NCBI GenBank assembly: GCA_900547005.1
Contig: URER01000036.1
Coordinates: 1 to 26,940, forward strand
DNA length: 26,940 nucleotides
Direction: 5' to 3'
Source: an uncultured Prevotella sp.
GTDB lineage: Bacteria > Bacteroidota > Bacteroidia > Bacteroidales > Bacteroidaceae
Below, piece after piece: positions 22,770 through 26,940 of this stretch. Position 1 is the first letter of the stretch. Each line of letters begins with the position of its first letter. The position numbers were made by a program, and so were the translations under genes. The notes beneath the pieces were generated by a model. It saw only the letters and a list, made by a program, of their open reading frames with translations, was not told the DNA's origin and made no database searches.

Positions 22770-24965
22770 ATGAATAGATTATTTGCAATGATGGCAGCCT
22801 CGATATTGACACTGACCATATCGGCTGCGACTGACAACGAGAAAACTATCCGCATCTCTACGGATAACATCGACCTCGTGTTGAAGGTGGCTCCTAACGG
22901 TCGCCTGTATCAGACTTATCTCGGCGAAAAGCTCCTGCATGATGCCGACCTCGACAACTTGGAATGGTATCAGCACGCGGCAAGCGACGGTTCGGTGTCG
23001 CAACGAGGCTGGGAAGTGTACTCGACATCTGGCAACGAGGATTTCTTTGAGCCTGCGCTTGGCATCACCCACGCTGACGGAAACATGACTACGTATCTGT
23101 ATTACACGGGGGCGACAACGAGCAATGTCGACGGCGGCACTCTCATACGCATCAACCTGCGCGACAACCGCTATCCCGTGGATGTTACCCTAAACTATGT
23201 CAGCTATCCTAAGGAGAACGTTATCAAGACGTGGAGCGAGATAAAGCATGGCGAGAAGAAGCCCGTTACGCTCTTCAACTATGCCACAACGATGCTATAT
23301 TTTAACGAACCGACATACTATCTCACCGAGTTCAGCAGCGACTGGGCAAGAGAGGCCGGTATGAGCAGCCAGCAGTTGCAGTTCGGCAAGAAGGTGATTG
23401 AGACTAAGTTGGGCAGCCGTGCGGCAATGCACACGCATCCTTTCTTCGAGATAGGACTCGACGGCGAGGTGAAGGAGCAGTCGGGTAGGGTGCTGATGGG
23501 AACGCTCGGATGGACGGGCAACTTCCGTTTTGCCTTCGAAGTGGACAACGTGGGCAATCTGCGTGTGCTCCCGGGCATTAATAATACCGCGTCGAACTAT
23601 GAGCTTAAGGCGGGCGAGACATTCACCACACCTGAGTTTATCTTCACTTTGAGCGACAAGGGTGCGGCGCAGGGCAGCCGAAACTTGCAGCAGTGGGCGC
23701 GCAATTATAGTCTGAAGGATGGCAAGGGCAGCCGCCTCACGTTGCTCAACAACTGGGAGAACACGGGCTTCAACTTCAATGAGAAGTCGCTCGCGGGTCT
23801 GATGAAGGAGGCAAAAGACTTGGGCGTGGATATGTTCCTGCTCGATGACGGATGGTTCGGCAATAAGTATCCGCGTAAGAACGACCATGCCGGACTTGGT
23901 GACTGGGAACCGACTTACGACAAACTGCCGGGCGGAGTGAAGGCTCTTGTGGAGTCGGCAAAGGAAGCGGGCGTGAAATTCGGCATCTGGATAGAACCCG
24001 AGATGGTCAATCCGAAGAGCGAATTGTATGAGCAGCATCCGGATTGGGCGATTGAACAGCCTAATCGCGAGACCTATTACTATCGTAATCAGCTTGTACT
24101 CGACATGAGTAATCCGAAGGTTCAGGACCATGTATATAATGTCGTGGACAAGATTCTGACCGACAATCCCGAGGTGGCTTACTTCAAGTGGGACTGCAAC
24201 AGTCCGATAACCAACATCTACTCGCCTTACTGCAAGGGTAGGCAGGGCCGGCTGTATATAGACCACGTGCGTGGAATATACAATGTCTTGGAGCGTATCA
24301 AGGTTAAATATCCCGATGTTCCGATGATGTTATGCTCAGGCGGTGGCGCGCGTTGCGACTACGAGGCGTTGAAGTACTTCACGGAATTTTGGTGCAGTGA
24401 CAACACCGACCCTGTGGAGCGTGTCTACATACAGTGGGGATTCTCGCAGTTCTTCCCCGCAAAAGCGATGGCCGCGCACGTTACGAGTTGGAACAAGAAG
24501 ACTTCTATCAAATTCCGTACCGATGTCGCTTCGATGTGCAAACTGGGTTTCGACATAGGCTTGGACAAGCTCTCTGCCGACGAACTCGCTTACTGCCGTG
24601 AGGCCGTTGCCAACTGGAAGCGTCTTCAGCCGGCCATAATGGACGGCACACAGTATCGTCTCGTGTCTCCATACGAGAGCAATCATGCCGCCATTAATTA
24701 TGTTGATGACAGTCGCAACAAAGGAGTGCTTTTCGCTTATAACCTCGCGCCGCGCTTTCAGGAGAAACTCAGCCGTGTGAAGTTGCAGGGATTGGATGCA
24801 AACAAGCATTATTTTGTGAAGGAAATCAACCTCATGCCGGGCGTTAAGTCTAAATTTGCGCAAGACGGCAAGATACTCAGTGGAGACTATCTGATGAAGG
24901 TCGGCCTTGATGTATTGTCGTTCCAGCACAATACAAGTATGGTGGTGGAGCTTACGGCGCAATAG
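22770..24965 (+). CDS. GH36 alpha-galactosidase, exported
   Basis: This retaining glycoside hydrolase should release alpha-linked galactose (melibiose, raffinose family or galactomannan side chains). It is 731 residues. A signal peptide (about 1-20) without a lipobox puts it in the periplasm or outside. An N-terminal beta-sandwich (to about 300) precedes the TIM barrel (about 320-640) and a C-terminal beta domain. The substrate-binding LLDDGWFG is at 357-364. The catalytic nucleophile is D475 in YFKWDCN and the acid/base is D544 in WCSDNTDP, both as expected for clan GH-D. LCSGGGARCDYEAL (521-534) is also typical. It lies 149 nt after the receptor with no clear promoter or terminator between, so co-transcription is likely. 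Confidence 0.95.
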   Translation: MNRLFAMMAASILTLTISAATDNEKTIRISTDNIDLVLKVAPNGRLYQTYLGEKLLHDADLDNLEWYQHAASDGSVSQRGWEVYSTSGNEDFFEPALGITHADGNMTTYLYYTGATTSNVDGGTLIRINLRDNRYPVDVTLNYVSYPKENVIKTWSEIKHGEKKPVTLFNYATTMLYFNEPTYYLTEFSSDWAREAGMSSQQLQFGKKVIETKLGSRAAMHTHPFFEIGLDGEVKEQSGRVLMGTLGWTGNFRFAFEVDNVGNLRVLPGINNTASNYELKAGETFTTPEFIFTLSDKGAAQGSRNLQQWARNYSLKDGKGSRLTLLNNWENTGFNFNEKSLAGLMKEAKDLGVDMFLLDDGWFGNKYPRKNDHAGLGDWEPTYDKLPGGVKALVESAKEAGVKFGIWIEPEMVNPKSELYEQHPDWAIEQPNRETYYYRNQLVLDMSNPKVQDHVYNVVDKILTDNPEVAYFKWDCNSPITNIYSPYCKGRQGRLYIDHVRGIYNVLERIKVKYPDVPMMLCSGGGARCDYEALKYFTEFWCSDNTDPVERVYIQWGFSQFFPAKAMAAHVTSWNKKTSIKFRTDVASMCKLGFDIGLDKLSADELAYCREAVANWKRLQPAIMDGTQYRLVSPYESNHAAINYVDDSRNKGVLFAYNLAPRFQEKLSRVKLQGLDANKHYFVKEINLMPGVKSKFAQDGKILSGDYLMKVGLDVLSFQHNTSMVVELTAQ

Positions 24966-25007
24966 TTTGATAAATTTCTCTCAATAGTTTAGTAAAATAA
25001 AAACGTC

Positions 25008-25056
25008 AAGACCGCATCGCGAATGTAATATCATTCATGATGCGGTCTTTCTTTTT
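25008..25056 (+). terminator. Intrinsic terminator of the alpha-galactosidase gene
   Basis: AAGACCGCATC pairs with GATGCGGTCTT (25008-25018 and 25039-25049). An inner GAATG/CATTC stem (25021-25025 and 25032-25036) extends the hairpin. A T-rich run, TTTCTTTTTTTC, follows. Confidence 0.9.
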
Positions 25057-25082
25057 TTCTTCCTTAAAGAAGTCGGGGAGAG

Positions 25083-25141
25083 GTCTTATAACCTCACACC
25101 TCCGGCCTTATAACCTAAAACCTCCAACCTCATAACCTTAC
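25083..25141 (-). repeat. AAGGTTATGAGG repeat family, site C
   Basis: On the minus strand this reads AAGGTTATGAGGTTGGAGG, then degenerate copies ending GTGTGAGGTTATAAG. It starts 3 nt after the stop of the LUD-domain gene and is in that gene's sense orientation, as at sites A and B. Confidence 0.75.
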
Positions 25142-25777
25142 TTAATATCCTAAACTCTCATCCACCAACACCACCGTATGGCGCTTTGCAGGATGCGACA
25201 TACGCTGTATGGAAATGTAATTACAGATAGAATCGGGCGACAGACAGTCATGGCACGTACCGTCTTTTTGGCAGGGCGTGTTGAGGTCGAAGCGCGCCAT
25301 ATTTATCGGAGCAGCCTCCGAGCGCGCCCGCTTTATTGCAGCATCTACGTCTTGGCACACCTTATTCAATCCCACCACTAATATAACGTGTTCCGGTCCC
25401 CATGTTATCGCTGCTACGCGGTTGCCGTTTCCGTCGATGTTCACAATTACGCCATCCTCCGAAATTGCGTTTACGCTCGACAGGTAATAGTCGCATTCAA
25501 ACGCCTTGCGGTACATTCGGATTTTATCCTCCAGTGTGTTCACGTCGTCGCGGTCGTAAATCTCGTAATCGCCCGCTTTCAGTTTTGCGGTCAATCCCAT
25601 GTCACGGATGGTCATAGAGCCGCCCCATGCCACCGTTGCACCCTTCGGAATCATGTCTGTAATGATGTTTATCGCCTCCTCCTTAGTTTTACAGAAGTAC
25701 GCGTTATAATGTCGGCGTTCTAAGTTCTTTATTAACTTTGCAGCCAGTTTCTCGTTTCTTTTTTCTTTTGGAGTCAT
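25142..25777 (-). CDS. LUD-domain protein (lactate utilisation LutC/YkgG-like)
   Basis: This is a 211-residue cytoplasmic protein of the LUD superfamily (formerly DUF162). The fold's GATVAWGGSMTIRDMGL (46-62) and the VNAISEDGVIVNIDGNGNRVAA strand region (102-123) can be seen. The C-terminal part has four cysteines, C169, C175, C178 and C185, a spacing that could hold a metal or iron-sulfur group. LutA and LutB are not next to it, so it is a stand-alone member and lactate oxidation cannot be claimed. It starts at ATG 25777. The next gene upstream on the same strand, the rhodanese, ends 110 nt away. The stop is followed by the AAGGTT...GAGG repeat. Confidence 0.85.
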   Translation of the reverse strand: MTPKEKRNEKLAAKLIKNLERRHYNAYFCKTKEEAINIITDMIPKGATVAWGGSMTIRDMGLTAKLKAGDYEIYDRDDVNTLEDKIRMYRKAFECDYYLSSVNAISEDGVIVNIDGNGNRVAAITWGPEHVILVVGLNKVCQDVDAAIKRARSEAAPINMARFDLNTPCQKDGTCHDCLSPDSICNYISIQRMSHPAKRHTVVLVDESLGY

Positions 25778-25887
25778 GTCTTTACAGTTTATGATGTTCT
25801 TTTTTACTTGTTTTTAATAATATAATATAAAAAACGCACTGCGACCGTATGGAGAATGCGCTCTCTGAAGGTTGTTATGAGCCCCGT

Positions 25888-26274
25888 TTACTTGCACGTT
25901 GGTTTGCCCGCAGCCTTCCATTCTATGATTCCGCCTTTCATGTCGAACACCTTGAAGCCTCTGTCTTTCATTTTCAATGCCGCGTTATGGCTCCTTCTTC
26001 CGCTGCGGCAATAGATGTAATACGTCTTGGATTTGTCGAGATTGCCGATGCCTTTCATAAAAGAATCGGTATCAAGGACATCGAGAAGTATGGCTCCGCA
26101 GATATGTTCTTCGGAGTATTCTGAAGGCTTGCGCACATCGAGTATCACGGCAGTAGTGTCACTCTTCACGGCATTCTCATATTCTTCAACCGGCAAGACT
26201 GTTATTCCGTCATCGGCATGGCAACTGATACAAAGTCCCAATGTCGCCAAAAAGGCTGTAATCTTATTCTTCAT
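25888..26274 (-). CDS. Secreted rhodanese-like domain protein
   Basis: This is a single-domain rhodanese, 128 residues. A signal sequence (about 1-19, ending LCISCHA) exports it to the periplasm; C18 could be lipidated, but the lipobox is atypical. The domain runs from about 25 to 125. It has the usual VILDVRKPSEYSEEHICGA stretch (43-61) and the active-site loop YCRSGRRS with catalytic C89. It should move sulfur or bind persulfide, with substrate unknown. The next gene on the strand (LUD) is 110 nt downstream. The upstream region carries the second copy of the promoter/leader repeat seen at thyA. Confidence 0.92.
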   Translation of the reverse strand: MKNKITAFLATLGLCISCHADDGITVLPVEEYENAVKSDTTAVILDVRKPSEYSEEHICGAILLDVLDTDSFMKGIGNLDKSKTYYIYCRSGRRSHNAALKMKDRGFKVFDMKGGIIEWKAAGKPTCK

Positions 26275-26302
26275 CGTAGCGTTTTATAGTCGTAATTTTA
26301 TG

Positions 26303-26310
26303 CAAAGATA
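26303..26310 (-). promoter_or_regulatory. Candidate proximal -7 box for the rhodanese gene
   Basis: On the minus strand TATCTTTG lies 29-36 nt upstream of the start codon, just outside the leader repeat. No -33 box is seen at the normal distance. The alternative distal box is TATTTTTG at 26369-26376, at the end of the repeat, equivalent to the thyA -7 box. Confidence 0.45.
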
Positions 26311-26311
26311 A

Positions 26312-26376
26312 TGCAAACGAGCGCAATAAGAGCTTGCTCTTAGATTGCCGAGTGCAGCTTATCTTCTACAAAAATA
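26312..26376 (-). repeat. 65-bp promoter/leader repeat, copy 2 (rhodanese leader)
   Basis: This matches 7739-7803 at 54 of 65 positions without gaps and in the same orientation relative to the downstream gene. The -7 box (TATTTTTG, 26369-26376), the AAGATAAGCTGCACTCGGC segment and the hairpin (outer stem GCAAT/ATTGC, inner AAGAGC/GCTCTT) are all kept. Confidence 0.85.
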
Positions 26377-26393
26377 CGAGAACATTCCGATGG

Positions 26394-26424
26394 TTCACAA
26401 TGTTGTGGTTCATAATATTGTGAA
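26394..26424. promoter_or_regulatory. Inverted repeat TTCACAAT-ATTGTGAA between rhodanese and ArsR genes
   Basis: Perfect 8-bp arms (26394-26401 and 26417-26424) are separated by 15 bp. The spacer half repeats the left arm directly (GGTTCAYAATRTTGT twice). It could be an operator for the divergent pair, but it is about 60 bp upstream of the ArsR-family -33 box. Confidence 0.4.
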
Positions 26425-26484
26425 TCTTAGTGTTATTTAACATCTTTACTGAGAGTTTTGCGGGATAAAAAATCCATGAAATTA

Positions 26485-26516
26485 TTTGTTTACTTAAAAT
26501 ATTGTTTGTAATTTTG
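26485..26516 (+). promoter_or_regulatory. Promoter of the ArsR-family gene
   Basis: TTTG (26485-26488), a 20-nt spacer and TAATTTTG (26509-26516) match the Bacteroidetes consensus at all fixed positions. The -7 box ends 22 nt before ATG 26539. Confidence 0.8.
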
Positions 26517-26538
26517 CGAACATCAAACAAAGAATGAT

Positions 26539-26868
26539 ATGGTAAAATTAGAAATAACACCAGAACAGGAGCGTCTCGCAAGGTTTGCTAAAGCGATGGG
26601 GCATCCCACTCGTATAGCCATCCTGCATTTCCTCGCTCAGAGAAATGAATGTTTCTTTGGTGATATACACGAGGTGCTTCCGATTGCGAAAGCCACGGTG
26701 TCGCAACATCTGAGCGAATTGAAGGAGGCAGGTCTGATACAAGGCACTATCGAGCCGCCCAAAGTGAAGTATTGCATCAACGCAGAGAACTGGAAACTTG
26801 CTCGGCATATGTTTTCACAGATGCTTGACGACTGTTGTCTGTCAAAAAAGAATAGCTGCTGCTTGTAA
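26539..26868 (+). CDS. ArsR/SmtB family transcriptional regulator
   Basis: This is a small winged-helix repressor, 109 residues. MGHPTRIAILHFL (20-32) and the recognition helix IAKATVSQHLSELKEAGLI (49-67) are typical of ArsR. Cysteines sit at C38, C79 and in two pairs near the C-terminus (C99-C100 and C107-C108), which suggests a thiol-based metal, metalloid or redox sensor. The classical ELCVCDL motif of ArsR is not present; here the matching region is NECFFGDIHEV. In Bacteroidales, similar genes precede permeases or redox-disulfide proteins, but the window stops before the next gene, apart from a possible ATG at 26937. The target operon is therefore not visible. Confidence 0.9.
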   Translation: MVKLEITPEQERLARFAKAMGHPTRIAILHFLAQRNECFFGDIHEVLPIAKATVSQHLSELKEAGLIQGTIEPPKVKYCINAENWKLARHMFSQMLDDCCLSKKNSCCL

Positions 26869-26883
26869 GCACTATTTTTTTAT
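26851..26883 (+). terminator. Terminator overlapping the ArsR-family stop codon
   Basis: AATAG and TGCT (26851-26855, 26857-26860, with a bulged C) pair with AGCA and CTATT (26868-26876) over a 7-nt loop. A run of T follows (26875-26881). The stop codon TAA (26866-26868) is at the loop edge, so the hairpin includes the last coding bases. Confidence 0.6.
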
Positions 26884-26940
26884 TATCAATGTTCGTAATT
26901 CGGCAAATAACAACTTAATTAAATACATTTAAGCACATGA

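Noticed and set aside
23295..24266. Long minus-strand open frame (323 codons)
   Set aside because: It is antisense to the GH36 gene, with no recognisable motif; such frames are common opposite GC-rich coding regions.
26366..26581. Minus-strand open frame upstream of the ArsR-family gene
   Set aside because: It covers the promoter and inverted repeat, is low in complexity and has no recognisable domain.

Overview
The window reads as a piece of a Bacteroidales chromosome, most likely Prevotella or a close Prevotellaceae relative. The reasons are Bacteroidetes-type promoters (a TTTG or GTTG -33 box, about 20 nt, then a TAnnTTTG -7 box), a PorE-like type IX secretion lipoprotein, DUF6377-, DUF5056- and DUF6249-like proteins, a SusD-less TonB-dependent receptor next to a GH36 enzyme, and many short dispersed intergenic repeats. 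All family assignments come from reading motifs by eye; no search was run.

Layout. 1-208 is a tandem GC-rich hairpin repeat behind an aminopeptidase P gene (209-1606, minus). A patatin-like lipase (1795-2637), a long inverted repeat and tRNA-Ser(GGA) follow. 3056-5539 is an ExbB / four-helix membrane protein / ExbD / ExbD operon, the proton-driven motor for TonB systems. An Lrp/AsnC regulator (5820-6323) converges, over a shared hairpin, on the folate pair folA-thyA (minus), which is followed by an RsmF-like rRNA cytosine methyltransferase (7919-9358, minus). 9488-11097 is a three-gene unit: DUF6249-like membrane protein, ECF-type sigma factor, DUF5056-like membrane protein (a possible anti-sigma). 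11267-13324 (minus) is the PorE-like OmpA lipoprotein. 13432-15423 (minus) pairs a secreted TonB C-terminal-domain protein with a membrane-bound TPR/HTH protein. topB (15626-17752, minus) is followed by about 690 bp of noncoding, repeat-rich DNA. 18448-24965 is a divergent locus: a DUF6377-like membrane TPR/HTH regulator facing a TonB-dependent receptor and a GH36 alpha-galactosidase. The end holds a LUD-domain protein, a secreted rhodanese (both minus) and an ArsR-family regulator (plus).

Themes. Much of the window is TonB/envelope biology: motor subunits, a TonB-domain protein, a receptor, a periplasmic glycosidase, and two regulators built as exported TPR domain, membrane helix, cytoplasmic HTH. 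No CRISPR array, transposase, integrase or toxin-antitoxin pair is visible. The least explained material is noncoding: a promoter/leader element shared by thyA and the rhodanese gene whose hairpin shows compensatory changes; a repeat family that starts at stop codons in sense orientation; and the palindrome-rich block upstream of topB. These are the best candidates for undescribed biology. I see no clear new multi-gene system.
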